DNA of 64,000 nucleotides, from positions 1-64,000 of the forward strand of contig NZ_FUHU01000038.1 in the NCBI RefSeq assembly GCF_900163565.1, given 5' to 3'. The DNA is from Agrococcus casei LMG 22410 (GTDB lineage: Bacteria; Actinomycetota; Actinomycetes; Actinomycetales; Microbacteriaceae). Below the pieces are notes generated by a model. That model was not told the DNA's origin, did no database searches, and saw only the letters and a program-made list of their open reading frames with translations. How positions within the stretch are numbered: the first letter of the stretch is position 1; each line of letters opens with the position of its first letter. Positions 7,377 through 16,268 of the stretch are shown here, piece by piece. Both the position numbers and the translations under genes were made by a program.

Positions 7377-7937
7377 ATGGCCATTCTTCCGATCTGCATC
7401 ACAGGCGAGCCCGCCCTGCACACCATCGCCAAGCCCGTCGAAGAGTTCGACGATGTGCTGAGAACCCTTGTCGAAGACATGGTCGAGACCATGCATGCGG
7501 CACCCGGCGTCGGGCTCGCAGCTCCCCAGATCGGTCTAGGGCTCCGCCTCTTCGTCTACAGCTGGGAAGAAGACGGCGTGCTCCGCGAGGGCACCGCGGT
7601 CAACCCGAAGCTGTGGATCACCCCGACCGAGGTTCGCGAGCCGAGCGATGACGACGCCGAAGGATGCCTCTCGATCCCCGGAGAGCGCGCCCCGCTCGTG
7701 CGCGCATCCGAGGCCGTCCTTGAGGCCTTTGACGAGCACGGCGAACCGTTCCGCGTCGAGGCCAAAGGCTGGTTCGCACGCATCCTGCAGCACGAGTACG
7801 ACCACCTCAACGGCGTGCTCTACGCCGACAGGCTTGCCCAGGTGCACCAGAAGAAGATCAACAAGGTGATCAAGCAGGAGCACTGGGGCAAGCCCGGCAT
7901 CTCATGGCTGCCCGGGGTCGACAACCTCGAAGACTAG
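7377..7937 (+). CDS. def: Peptide deformylase
   Basis: A 186-residue enzyme that removes the formyl group from nascent N-termini at the ribosome exit. All three metal-site motifs are present: GVGLAAPQIG (residues 44-53), EGCLSIPG with the metal ligand Cys97, and QHEYDH with His139, Glu140 and His143. The start at 7377 (MAILPICITG) has CTGGAG just upstream; earlier in-frame codons add non-homologous sequence. Its last bases overlap the convergent heme oxygenase stop (CTAG), so there is no terminator between them. Confidence 0.95.
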   Translation: MAILPICITGEPALHTIAKPVEEFDDVLRTLVEDMVETMHAAPGVGLAAPQIGLGLRLFVYSWEEDGVLREGTAVNPKLWITPTEVREPSDDDAEGCLSIPGERAPLVRASEAVLEAFDEHGEPFRVEAKGWFARILQHEYDHLNGVLYADRLAQVHQKKINKVIKQEHWGKPGISWLPGVDNLED

Positions 7938-8614
7938 GCCGCTTGGCGCTCGCCGACGATCTCGTCGAGCTCTTCGAAGATCCGCTGATTGCCGATGAAG
8001 CTCGCGTTGGCTTCAGCCACGAGGCGCTCGCGGTCGTCAGCGTCAAGCTCGAGCCCGTCGAGCAGCTCTCGGTAGCGCCCCTTGAAGCGCGGGCCTGCCG
8101 GAATGTGTTCAAACACGAAGAACGAGCTCTCTTCGGGCAACAGCCCGTAGTGCTCGGAAAATTTGACGCGCATGATCTGGCCACCTGACAGGTCGCCGAG
8201 GTAGCGGGTGTAGTGGTGTGCGATATATCGCACCGAGTCGTTGCGCGTCGAGAGGATGCGGTCGACATACTCGCGCGTCGAGGTGAGCATGCCGATCGGC
8301 GCCTGCCCTGTGCGTGCCTGCAGCGCTGCGAGGTCACGCACGATGAACTCGGTGCGGTCGAGCTCTGCGTAGAGCAGCTCGGTGCACTGGTCGGTGTCGC
8401 GCATGTTGTTGGCGACCGTCTCGAGTGCCCGATAGACGTACTCGAGCTGTTCGAGCAGCAGCTGCCACGCGTGCAGATCGAGGCTGCCTGACATGAGGCG
8501 GCCGATGTACGCAGAGCCTTCGGCGTTCTCGTGTGCAGTCTGAGTGGCGGAGCGTAGAAGTGCGGATGCGGGCTGGTCTGACATTTCCATCGGAAGGGAA
8601 GAATCGGTGCGCAT
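7934..8614 (-). CDS. hmuO: Biliverdin-forming heme oxygenase
   Basis: A 226-residue HmuO/HO-1 family enzyme that opens heme to biliverdin, CO and iron in the cytoplasm. The proximal heme ligand is His28 in TQTAHENAEGS, and the flexible distal helix is YLGDLSGGQIM (around residues 138-148). The start at 8614 is fixed by an excellent AAGGAGG site; a longer frame upstream would run into the promoter. It is divergent from the HtaA-domain gene across tandem DtxR-type boxes, so it should be iron-repressed. It provides the last step for heme imported by the adjacent HtaA and HmuTUV proteins. Confidence 0.93.
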   Translation of the reverse strand: MRTDSSLPMEMSDQPASALLRSATQTAHENAEGSAYIGRLMSGSLDLHAWQLLLEQLEYVYRALETVANNMRDTDQCTELLYAELDRTEFIVRDLAALQARTGQAPIGMLTSTREYVDRILSTRNDSVRYIAHHYTRYLGDLSGGQIMRVKFSEHYGLLPEESSFFVFEHIPAGPRFKGRYRELLDGLELDADDRERLVAEANASFIGNQRIFEELDEIVGERQAA

Positions 8615-8647
8615 TCTTCCTCCTTTCGTGTTCGCTGTAGCCCTAGC

Positions 8648-8686
8648 ATAGGGTAACCTCACCAGAGTAAGGTTAGGCTTGCCTAA
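8648..8686. promoter_or_regulatory. Tandem DtxR/IdeR-type iron boxes between hmuO and the htaA-like gene
   Basis: TAAGGTTAGGCTTGCCTAA (8668-8686) agrees with the DtxR consensus TTAGGTTAGGCTAACCTAA (either strand reading) at 16 of 19 positions. A weaker box at 8648-8666 (ATAGGGTAACCTCACCAGA) matches the reverse-orientation consensus at 13 of 19. They lie between divergent starts at 8614 and 8771. On the minus strand TATGCT, about 30 bases before the hmuO ribosome site, is a possible -10. Iron-loaded DtxR would be expected to repress both directions. Confidence 0.8.
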
Positions 8687-8770
8687 ATGACCTCGCTGGA
8701 TCGTGTCACACCTGCAGGTCGCTGCCCTTTTGACACGCCCCGCGATGAACTCGTTGGTTGAAAGGAAACC

Positions 8771-11329
8771 ATGTCAATTCGGATGCGCGGAAAACGCGTA
8801 CTTGCAATGGGGACGGCAGCTTTGCTTGCCGGCGGGGGCCTCGTCGGCCTCTCTGCAGCGGGAGCGTCTGCGGCAGAGCTCCCAGCAGACTCTTCACAGA
8901 CCTCCATGGAATGGAACATCAAGGACTCCTTCCTCAGCTACATCAAGAGCCCCATCGCCAAGGGCTCATGGACGACCCAAGGCAACATCACCGGTGACAA
9001 GCCGTTCGTGTGGTCGCAGGGAACCGGCACCATCGACTCTGAAGCAGATAACGCCAGCGTCTTCTTCGACGCATCCATTCACTTCACCGGTCACGACTAC
9101 GGTGACGGCGCAATCCTTGATCTCGCCTTCTCGAATGTCTCCGTCGACACGGCGGCCGGCACACTCTATGCAGATGTCGAAGGACGCGAGTTCATCGACA
9201 CGACTACGCTCGGCCCCTGGTTCTCCGCCCCGGGCGTAGAACTCGCGACCATCAGCGATGGCAACTGGAACGGTGATGTATTTACGGGCCAGCCTGTGCT
9301 CACCGAAGCAGGCGCCACAGCCTTCGGCGGTTTCTATGAGGCGGGTGCAGAGCTCTCGCCCATCACGCTGACAGCCGTCGGTGCAGAGCCGGCAGAACCA
9401 GAGCCCACTGATCCGGAACCCACGGATCCAGAACCGACCGACCCGGAGCCCACCGAGCCCGAGCCGACCGACCCGGACCCGACAGATCCTGAGCCGACAG
9501 ATCCGACCGCAGGTGACGATGCTCAGCTGCGGTGGGGAGTCAAGGAGTCGTTCATCAGTTACATGAACAGCCCCTGGTCAGGTGGCGACTGGTCCCTCGA
9601 CGGCGTGACTGAGTTGCACGACCCCTTCGCGTTCCTCTGGAATAACGGCGAAATCTCGCAAGGGGACGGAACGACGACAGTCTCATACGACGGCACGCTG
9701 CACTTCACCGCCCACGACGGCATTCTCGACGTGCAGATCATCGACCCCTCCGTCGAGGTGAGCCTCGACGGAACTGGCGAGCTTCACGCGAACCTGAAGT
9801 CAGAGCCTTCGCAGGGCGACACGATCGACCAGCCCGACACAGTGCTGGCTGACCTGAGCAATGTCCAGTGGTCTGACGAAGACTCGTTCACTGCCGACAC
9901 GGCCCTCTCCGCCGACGGTGCTGCCCTGTTCGGTTCGTCATACAGCGAAGGCGACGCCTTCGATGTTCTGCATGTCGACAATGCTCCCAAGCCCGTCGCA
10001 GACGAGGTCGACGAAGACGACGCAACCGATGCATGGGAGTTCGTCTGGGGCGTCAAAGAGTCGTTCCGCAACTACGTCACTGGCCCGATCGCCCACGGCG
10101 AGATCGCAACCGATCTCGCAACAAGCGATGGCGCCTTCGTCTGGTCCGACGGTCAGTACTCTGCAGAGAACGGCACCACGACCGTCTCGTTCGACGGCAC
10201 CGTCCAGTTCACGGGCCACGGAGGCATCCTCGAGATCGGCATCAGCAACCCGAGAATCGTGACCGAAGATGACGGCGAGGGCACCATCTACGCGGATGTC
10301 ATCTCACGCCCCTTCACGGACACTACGACGAAGAACGACCCGGTCACCTATAACGACGTCGCCCTGGTCAGCTTCACCGGCGCATGGGACGCCACCTCGG
10401 CTAAGGGCTTCGCTGCAGCACAGACCGAAGCCGCCGAGGCGATCTTCACCTCGTCGTCGGTCACCCTGACCGACGACGGAACGGATGCGTTCGGATCGTT
10501 CTACGAGACGGGCACTGAGTACGACGCCTTCACGCTGACCGGCCAGCCAACCGCTGACGTTGACAACCCCGGCGACGACAATTCCGACGGGTCGGACGAG
10601 AGTGACCCCGACAACAGCTCCACCGTTCCCACTGAACCTTCGAACGACTCCGTCGAGCAGGAGACCTGCGTCGCCAACCAGGTCTCGGGCACGATGGATT
10701 GGGGACTCAAGGAGTCCTTCCGCAACTACATCGGGGGCGGAATCGCTAAGGGCGGCTGGACATTGAGCGGTATAGCAGAGACAGCCAACGGGTTCCAGTG
10801 GAACGGCTCCGGCGAGCTCAACACCGAAGCGGTGCTCGGCGAGGTATCGATGCCAGGCACGGTGCACTTCAGCGGACACGATGGTGTCCTCAACACGAAG
10901 ATCTCGAACGTGCGCCTCGTCGTGCACTCGAGCACCCTGGCAACGATCTACGCGGATGTCGTCTCGCAAGACATGGAGAGCAATAAGTATGACCTCCCCA
11001 ATGTCGCGTTCGCCACGGTGAACCTGCAAGGGTCGTCTCTCACCGCAGACGGGTTCAGCGTCAACGGCGCTTCCACGACGCTGACTGACGCGGGGGCCAA
11101 GGCCTTTGCAGGCTTCTATGAAGGCGGCATTGCACTCGACCCCGTGTCGTTCTCGATCAACATCGGCGAAGAGGTTCCGTGCAGCGGAATCTCCGACCCG
11201 AACGGCTCTGGTGGCAACCTCGCGCAGACCGGTTTCGACCTCGCTCCCCTGCACATGATCACCCTCGCCATTGTTCTGATCGCCGCAGGCGTCGGATCCA
11301 GCCTGCTGCGCAACCGCAGCCGCGCCTAA
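8771..11329 (+). CDS. Four-domain HtaA heme-binding cell-wall protein with LAQTG sorting signal
   Basis: An 852-residue surface protein. It has an export signal (residues 1 to about 35, ending ASAAE), four HtaA/CR heme-binding domains (about 43-203, 250-403, 420-592 and 635-800), and the tail LAQTG (817-821), hydrophobic segment and RNRSRA of a sortase substrate. Each domain keeps the Tyr-His-Tyr set known to bind heme in corynebacterial HtaA: Y57/H108/Y189, Y264/H315/Y391, Y435/H483/Y578 and Y653/H703/Y783. A Pro-Glu-Thr-Asp repeat (about 205-247) links domains 1 and 2; acidic linkers separate the others. Cys633 and Cys804 bracket domain 4 and could form a disulfide. LAxTG suggests a class E sortase. 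Ribosome site GAAAGGAAA; promoter probably under DtxR. It likely captures heme for HmuT. Confidence 0.92.
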   Translation: MSIRMRGKRVLAMGTAALLAGGGLVGLSAAGASAAELPADSSQTSMEWNIKDSFLSYIKSPIAKGSWTTQGNITGDKPFVWSQGTGTIDSEADNASVFFDASIHFTGHDYGDGAILDLAFSNVSVDTAAGTLYADVEGREFIDTTTLGPWFSAPGVELATISDGNWNGDVFTGQPVLTEAGATAFGGFYEAGAELSPITLTAVGAEPAEPEPTDPEPTDPEPTDPEPTEPEPTDPDPTDPEPTDPTAGDDAQLRWGVKESFISYMNSPWSGGDWSLDGVTELHDPFAFLWNNGEISQGDGTTTVSYDGTLHFTAHDGILDVQIIDPSVEVSLDGTGELHANLKSEPSQGDTIDQPDTVLADLSNVQWSDEDSFTADTALSADGAALFGSSYSEGDAFDVLHVDNAPKPVADEVDEDDATDAWEFVWGVKESFRNYVTGPIAHGEIATDLATSDGAFVWSDGQYSAENGTTTVSFDGTVQFTGHGGILEIGISNPRIVTEDDGEGTIYADVISRPFTDTTTKNDPVTYNDVALVSFTGAWDATSAKGFAAAQTEAAEAIFTSSSVTLTDDGTDAFGSFYETGTEYDAFTLTGQPTADVDNPGDDNSDGSDESDPDNSSTVPTEPSNDSVEQETCVANQVSGTMDWGLKESFRNYIGGGIAKGGWTLSGIAETANGFQWNGSGELNTEAVLGEVSMPGTVHFSGHDGVLNTKISNVRLVVHSSTLATIYADVVSQDMESNKYDLPNVAFATVNLQGSSLTADGFSVNGASTTLTDAGAKAFAGFYEGGIALDPVSFSINIGEEVPCSGISDPNGSGGNLAQTGFDLAPLHMITLAIVLIAAGVGSSLLRNRSRA

Positions 11330-11335
11330 TCAGTG

Positions 11336-11369
11336 AAAGGTGGGTGACCCCGCGGGGTCACCCACCTTT
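11336..11369 (+). terminator. Strong hairpin between the htaA-like gene and hmuT
   Basis: AAAGGTGGGTGACCCC is followed after two bases by its exact complement (16-bp stem), ending CCTTTC. It stands six bases after the htaA-like stop and about 45 bases before hmuT, and probably reduces read-through so that the surface protein is made in excess over the importer. Confidence 0.85.
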
Positions 11370-11414
11370 CCTCGGCTCAGACCAAACCCTCAACCCTGGA
11401 TCGGTACACAGATC

Positions 11415-12518
11415 ATGAAGTTCACCCGGGCACGATCCCTTCAGGCCGTCGCCGTCGCCGCTGTTCTCGCTCTCACTGTGGGATGCTCCTCACAGCCTGA
11501 ACCAGCTGCGGAGCCGACGACGTCTCCGCCTGTCGAGGCCACCGCATCCGAATCGGCATCGCCTGCCCTCGAAGTGCCGGATCCCCGTTCGCTCACCGGC
11601 CCCGCTCAGGCAGCTTCTCTCGGAGCGATCGAACCGATCGAGTCCGATCCCACAGTCACGCTTCCCACCACGGTGACCGACGACCAGGGCACCAAAGTCA
11701 CTGTGGTATCCATCGACCGAATCGTGACCCTCGACATTTACGGCACGATCAGCCAGACCCTCGTCGGACTCGGCCTCGCAGACAACATCGCAGGACGCAC
11801 GGTGAGCGACACTGATGCTGCCCTTGAGAATGTGCCCCTTGTGACGGGTGGGGCGCACAGCGTCAATGTCGAGGCGGTACTCGAAGTGCAGCCGACCCTG
11901 GTGCTGCTCGACACCACGCTCGGCCCAGCCAACGTCCCTGTCCTCCTGCGCGACGCAGGCGTCGACGTTGTCGTGCTCAATCCTGACCGCAGTACAGAGC
12001 TGATCGACGAGCAGATCAGGGCCATCGCTGAGGCCGCTGGTGTGCCAGAGACAGGGGCGGCGCTCATTGAGCGCACTGCCGGTGAGCTCGACGAGACACT
12101 GGCCTATATTGATCAGCTAACTGCCGATCTCGACCAACCGCTGCGCATGGCTGTGCTGTACGTGCGCGGCACCGCCGGCATATTCTTCCTCTTCGGCGGT
12201 GAAAGCGCAGCCTCCGGCCTCATCGCCGACCTCGGCGGGGAACACGTCGCGGCAGCTGTGGGAATGGGCGAGACGGTACCTGCGAACGCCGAATCGCTCG
12301 TGACCATCGACCCGGAGGTGTTCCTCATGATGCACGACGGACTGGAGTCCACCGGCGGCATCGATGGACTTACGAGTCGTCCCGGCGTGGCGCAGACGAC
12401 CGCTGGCATCAACCAGCGCGTCATCACGGCTCCGGATGCGCAGCTCATCTCGTTCGGCCCGACGTATCCCGCGGCGCTGAAAGCGCTCGCAGATGCAATC
12501 TATCTCGATGCCGAGTGA
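11415..12518 (+). CDS. hmuT: Heme ABC transporter substrate-binding lipoprotein
   Basis: A 367-residue cluster A-II periplasmic-binding-type protein that hands heme to HmuUV. The N-terminus has a signal peptide with lipobox LTVGC, then a Pro/Thr/Ser/Glu linker. The fold signatures VVSIDRIVTLDIYGTISQTL and VQPTLVLLD are typical of BtuF/HmuT proteins. The start at 11415 gives a clean signal peptide; the frame upstream runs back into the terminator hairpin and is not coding. Its stop overlaps the hmuU start by GTGA. Confidence 0.92.
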   Translation: MKFTRARSLQAVAVAAVLALTVGCSSQPEPAAEPTTSPPVEATASESASPALEVPDPRSLTGPAQAASLGAIEPIESDPTVTLPTTVTDDQGTKVTVVSIDRIVTLDIYGTISQTLVGLGLADNIAGRTVSDTDAALENVPLVTGGAHSVNVEAVLEVQPTLVLLDTTLGPANVPVLLRDAGVDVVVLNPDRSTELIDEQIRAIAEAAGVPETGAALIERTAGELDETLAYIDQLTADLDQPLRMAVLYVRGTAGIFFLFGGESAASGLIADLGGEHVAAAVGMGETVPANAESLVTIDPEVFLMMHDGLESTGGIDGLTSRPGVAQTTAGINQRVITAPDAQLISFGPTYPAALKALADAIYLDAE

Positions 12519-13570
12519 GCGGCGACGGGCGTACGCGCACCGCTTGGCTCCTCGGCGTCGGGCTATTTGCTCTGGTGGCGGTCATCACGCTTGTCTCTTC
12601 GAGTGTCGGACAGTTCTCGGCCACAGTCGATGACGTACTAGGGGCGTTCGGGCGCATAATCGCACCTGGACAATTCGCAACCACGGACGAGACCGCTCGG
12701 GTAGACGCCACGCTCTGGAACGTTCGTTTCCCACGCATGGCGATGGGTCTCGTCGTGGGCGCGGCCCTTGGCGTTGCTGGGGCCCTGACGCAGAGCCTGT
12801 TCGGAAACCCACTGGCTGAGCCGAGCGTTATCGGCATCACGTCGGGCGCATCAGTCGGAGCCGCCATCAGCATCGCAATCGGCGCATCTGCTCTTGGCAT
12901 GTTGACTACACCAGCGTTCGCGTTCGCGTTCGGACTCGCAACCGCGATTCTGGTCTGGATGCTCGCGCAACGAATTCCAGCACAGCGAGCAGTCTCGCTG
13001 TTGCTTGTGGGCATCGCCGTCAATGCACTTGCAGGGGCAGCGACCGCGTTCATCTTCATGGTCGCTCCGACCACCGCTCGTGACGCTGTCGTGTTCTGGC
13101 AGCTCGGCTCAATCGCAGGTTCGACGTGGACCAGTGTCGGCATTACGGCCGCCTTTGTTCTGGTGGGCCTGATTGCAGCCGCGCCGCTCATCCGCCCCCT
13201 CGATGTGCTCGCCCTCGGCGACCGCGCAGCTGCACACGTGGGGCTCCGCGTGCCACTGGTACGCATCGTGACCATCACGGTCGTGGCGCTCCTCACAGCG
13301 GCGGCTGTTGCCTTCGCTGGAATCATCGGGTTCGTCGGGCTCATCGTTCCGCACGCGATCCGCCTCATCGTCGGCCCCAGCCATCGACACGTCGTTCCGC
13401 TTTCGATGCTGGCGGGCGCCGCGCTCGTGACCCTGGCCGATCTGGGCGCTCGCACCCTCGTGCCGTTGACCGACCTGCCGATCGGCATGCTCACGTCGAC
13501 ACTGGGGGCACCGCTGTTCCTAATTCTGCTGTACCGCACATTCGCGTCGAACAGGGGTGCGATGTCATGA
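12515..13570 (+). CDS. hmuU: Heme ABC transporter permease
   Basis: A 351-residue FecCD/BtuC-type permease with about ten membrane helices. Characteristic stretches are RFPRMAMGLVVGAALGVAGA, QSLFGNPLAEPSVIGITSGA and the cytoplasmic-coupling region GFVGLIVPHAIRLIVGPSHR. It forms the membrane channel through which HmuT-bound heme enters. The GTG start overlaps the hmuT stop and its own end overlaps the hmuV start by ATGA, so the three are translationally coupled. Confidence 0.93.
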   Translation: MSGDGRTRTAWLLGVGLFALVAVITLVSSSVGQFSATVDDVLGAFGRIIAPGQFATTDETARVDATLWNVRFPRMAMGLVVGAALGVAGALTQSLFGNPLAEPSVIGITSGASVGAAISIAIGASALGMLTTPAFAFAFGLATAILVWMLAQRIPAQRAVSLLLVGIAVNALAGAATAFIFMVAPTTARDAVVFWQLGSIAGSTWTSVGITAAFVLVGLIAAAPLIRPLDVLALGDRAAAHVGLRVPLVRIVTITVVALLTAAAVAFAGIIGFVGLIVPHAIRLIVGPSHRHVVPLSMLAGAALVTLADLGARTLVPLTDLPIGMLTSTLGAPLFLILLYRTFASNRGAMS

Positions 13571-14340
13571 ACCGACACCCGCTCGCAGCACGCGCCGTGT
13601 CGCTGAAGCTCGGAGACAAGGTCATCCTCGACAACGTCGACTTCGAAGTCCACGCTGGAGAAGTCCTCTCCCTCATCGGTCCGAACGGCGCCGGCAAATC
13701 GTCCCTGCTCGCCGTCCTGGCCGGCGACAGACGGCCCGACACGGGTTCAGTCGAGATCTTCGGCCGTACGCTCGATGACCTGTCAATGAAAGAACGAGCA
13801 CGGCAGCGCTCGGTGCTCGAACAGAGCCCTTTGGTCGGCTTCGCCTACCGAGTCAACGAAGTCGTGCGTATGGGACGCACACCGTGGCACGGTACCGACG
13901 AGACTTTGCGCGACGATGAGATCGTTAGCGAGTCGATGGCGCAGGTTGAAGTCGAGCACCTGCGGCTGAGAGATGCGCTGACGCTGTCTGGCGGGGAATC
14001 ATCCCGAATGTCAATTGCCCGAGTACTGGCTCAGCGCACACCGATCGTGCTGTTGGATGAACCAGCCGCGGCCCTTGACGTGCGCCATCAGGAGTCAGTC
14101 ATGCGCCTCGCGCGCGAGCTTGCATCGCAAGGAAGCAGCGTCGTCGTGGTGTCTCACGACCTGGATTCTGCAGTGCACTGGTCTGACCGCGTAGCACTCA
14201 TGGATCAGGGCAGAATCCGAGCTGTCGGCAGGGCCGACGAGGTGCTCAGCGGCGAGATCCTGACCGAGGTCTACCAGACTCCCATCGAGATGTTCCAGCA
14301 TCCCGCAACGGGGCTGATGATCGTGAGGCCCATCCGCTGA
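13567..14340 (+). CDS. hmuV: Heme ABC transporter ATP-binding protein
   Basis: A 257-residue ABC ATPase. Walker A is GPNGAGKS, the signature is LSGGES (a slight departure from LSGGQ), Walker B is VLLDEPAAALD, and the switch histidine is in VVSHDLD. HmuV powers the HmuTU importer. The start at 13567 overlaps the hmuU stop by four bases; the same frame extends far upstream antisense-like through hmuU but only this start gives the family N-terminus. Confidence 0.93.
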   Translation: MNRHPLAARAVSLKLGDKVILDNVDFEVHAGEVLSLIGPNGAGKSSLLAVLAGDRRPDTGSVEIFGRTLDDLSMKERARQRSVLEQSPLVGFAYRVNEVVRMGRTPWHGTDETLRDDEIVSESMAQVEVEHLRLRDALTLSGGESSRMSIARVLAQRTPIVLLDEPAAALDVRHQESVMRLARELASQGSSVVVVSHDLDSAVHWSDRVALMDQGRIRAVGRADEVLSGEILTEVYQTPIEMFQHPATGLMIVRPIR

Positions 14341-14370
14341 CCTTACGCCGCAAGCGCCTAGGATTGACGC

Positions 14371-16077
14371 ATGGATGCGCAGCAGATGAACGCGACACGT
14401 GCCTGGACCGCAAGCTATGCAGAGGGAGTCCCCACCGACATCGAACCGGTGAACGACTCGATGTACGACCAGCTCGCCTGGGCGGCCGGTGCATACGCTG
14501 ACTCCCCCGCCCTCGAGTTCTTCGGCGCCGAGCTCACGTTCGCGCAGCTGCACGACCGCGTGCTGCGATTCGCCGGCGGCCTTCGCGAGCTCGGCATCGG
14601 CAAGGGCGACCGCGTTGCCCTCGTCATGCCCAACTGCCCCCAGCACGTGATCGCATTCTTTGCGATCGCCCGGCTCGGCGCCATCGTTGTCGAGCACAAC
14701 CCGCTGTATACGCGCAGCGAGTTGCTGACGCAGTTCAGTGACCACCGGGCAAGAGTCACAGTCGCGTGGGACAAGGTCGCACCAACGGTGCTCTCGCTTG
14801 CCGGTGACGTCGATGTCGACACGGTCATCTCGGTCGACATGACGAAGATGATGCCGCTGAAGATGCGTGCACTGCTCAAGCTGCCGATCGCCAAGGCGAA
14901 GGAGTCGCGGGCGAAGCTCACGGCGAAGGCTCCGGGCACCGTGCCGTTCGATAAGGTCGCCGGGCACGCTCCCATCGAGGAATCGCACCCCAAGCCGACT
15001 GCCGAGGACATCGCGTGCTTCTCGTACACCTCAGGCACGACCAGCACGCCGAAGGGCGTCATGCTCACGCACTCGAACCTACTCTCGAACGGACGCCAGG
15101 GCGCGGCATGGATGCCCGAGTTCAAGAAGGGCAAGGAGACGATCTACTCGTTCCTGCCCATGTTCCACTCCTTCGGCATGCTGCTCGGAGTCACCTACGG
15201 CGTCGTCTCGGCCTCGCGCGTGACGCTCTTTCCGACGTTCGACCCCGACCTCATCGTGAACGCCTCGAAGGGCAATCCGGCCACGTTCGTGCCTGGCGTG
15301 CCGCCGATGTACGACCGGCTGGCGCGCGTGGCGAAGGACGGCAATCTCGACCTCTCGCACGCGCAGTACGCGATGAGCGGCGCCATGACGCTCTCAGACC
15401 CTGTCGTCAATCGCTGGGAGGCCGTCGCGGCAGGCAAGCTGAACGAAGGCTACGGACTCACGGAGGCGTCGCCCTTCCTGTTCGCCAACCCATTCGGGCC
15501 GACGCGCAAGATCGGCACGATCGGCCTGCCCTGCCCCTCGACGCACATGAAGGTCGTCGACCCTGACGACACCTCGGTCGAAGTCGAGCTCGGCGAAGTC
15601 GGGGAGCTCATCGTCAAGGGTCCGCAAGTGTTCCAGGGCTACTGGAACAACGACGAAGAGACTGCCAAGACGCTGCTGCCAGACGGATGGCTTCGCACCG
15701 GCGACCTCGTGACGCAGGATTCCGACGGCTTCGTGACGATCGTCGACCGCAAGAAGGAGATCATCATCACCGGCGGCTTCAACGTGTCCCCCTCTGAGGT
15801 TGAGCAGGTCATCACCGGCGCGCCTGGCGTTGCGGAGGCCGCTGTCGTCGGCATCGCCCGCGGCTCGAGCGGTGCCGAGAGCATCACGGCAGTCATCGTG
15901 CTCGAAGAGGGTGCCCAGTTCGACGAGGAAGCGGTTCGCGCCCACGCCCGCGAGCACCTGTCAGAGCACAAGGTGCCCCGCAGCTACCAGGTCTGGGACG
16001 AGCTGCCGAAGTCGCTGCTCGGCAAGGTGTTGCGGCGTCAGGTCAAGGACCGCATCCTTGCTGAGCGCTCGAGCTGA
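14371..16077 (+). CDS. fadD: Long-chain fatty acid-CoA ligase (AMP-forming)
   Basis: A 568-residue ANL-superfamily adenylating enzyme. The P-loop is YTSGTTSTPKGVMLTH, the A5 motif is GYGLTEASP, the A7/A8 region is DGWLRTGDL and DRKKEIIITGG, and the catalytic lysine lies in KSLLGKVLRRQ near the end. It activates a carboxylic acid, probably a fatty acid, to its CoA thioester. It begins 30 bases after hmuV on the same strand, so it may be cotranscribed, though no functional link to heme import is evident. Substrate chain length cannot be read from the sequence. Confidence 0.88.
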   Translation: MDAQQMNATRAWTASYAEGVPTDIEPVNDSMYDQLAWAAGAYADSPALEFFGAELTFAQLHDRVLRFAGGLRELGIGKGDRVALVMPNCPQHVIAFFAIARLGAIVVEHNPLYTRSELLTQFSDHRARVTVAWDKVAPTVLSLAGDVDVDTVISVDMTKMMPLKMRALLKLPIAKAKESRAKLTAKAPGTVPFDKVAGHAPIEESHPKPTAEDIACFSYTSGTTSTPKGVMLTHSNLLSNGRQGAAWMPEFKKGKETIYSFLPMFHSFGMLLGVTYGVVSASRVTLFPTFDPDLIVNASKGNPATFVPGVPPMYDRLARVAKDGNLDLSHAQYAMSGAMTLSDPVVNRWEAVAAGKLNEGYGLTEASPFLFANPFGPTRKIGTIGLPCPSTHMKVVDPDDTSVEVELGEVGELIVKGPQVFQGYWNNDEETAKTLLPDGWLRTGDLVTQDSDGFVTIVDRKKEIIITGGFNVSPSEVEQVITGAPGVAEAAVVGIARGSSGAESITAVIVLEEGAQFDEEAVRAHAREHLSEHKVPRSYQVWDELPKSLLGKVLRRQVKDRILAERSS

Positions 16078-16103
16078 GGCTCGGACACCGCCTGCAGACA
16101 GAT

Positions 16104-16133
16104 GAAGAGGGCCCCTCGCGAGGGGCCCTCTTC
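16104..16133. terminator. Perfect palindromic terminator after fadD
   Basis: GAAGAGGGCCCCTCG at 16104-16118 is followed directly by its exact complement, ending in CTCTTC at 16133. It closes the heme-acyl-CoA ligase gene block and also sits just downstream of the convergent tRNA-Asn gene. Confidence 0.85.
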
Positions 16134-16138
16134 TGATG

Positions 16139-16210
16139 CTCCCCGAGTTGGATTCGAACCAACAACCTGCCGGTTAACAGCCGGCTGCTCTGCCGTTGAG
16201 CTATCGGGGA
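16139..16210 (-). tRNA. tRNA-Asn (GTT anticodon)
   Basis: Reading the minus strand, the acceptor TCCCCGA (16210-16204) pairs with TCGGGGA. The D loop, the anticodon loop CTGTTAA and the T arm GTTGG-TTCGAAT-CCAAC are all complete. The anticodon is GUU, for asparagine. The 3' CCA is not encoded. It lies downstream of dnaG on the same strand. Confidence 0.95.
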
Positions 16211-16268
16211 ATGTGCGAAATGCAACAGCGACAAGCCTAGCATGACCCTGTCGCAGCTGGCGACATCG

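Noticed and set aside
9402-9513. Short tandem repeats as a possible CRISPR or slipped-repeat locus
   Set aside because: They are in-frame Pro-Glu-Pro-Thr-Asp codons forming a linker between HtaA domains, with no spacer structure.
11340-11414. An upstream ATG for hmuT
   Set aside because: It lies inside the terminator hairpin and would put 25 non-signal residues before a perfect lipoprotein signal peptide.
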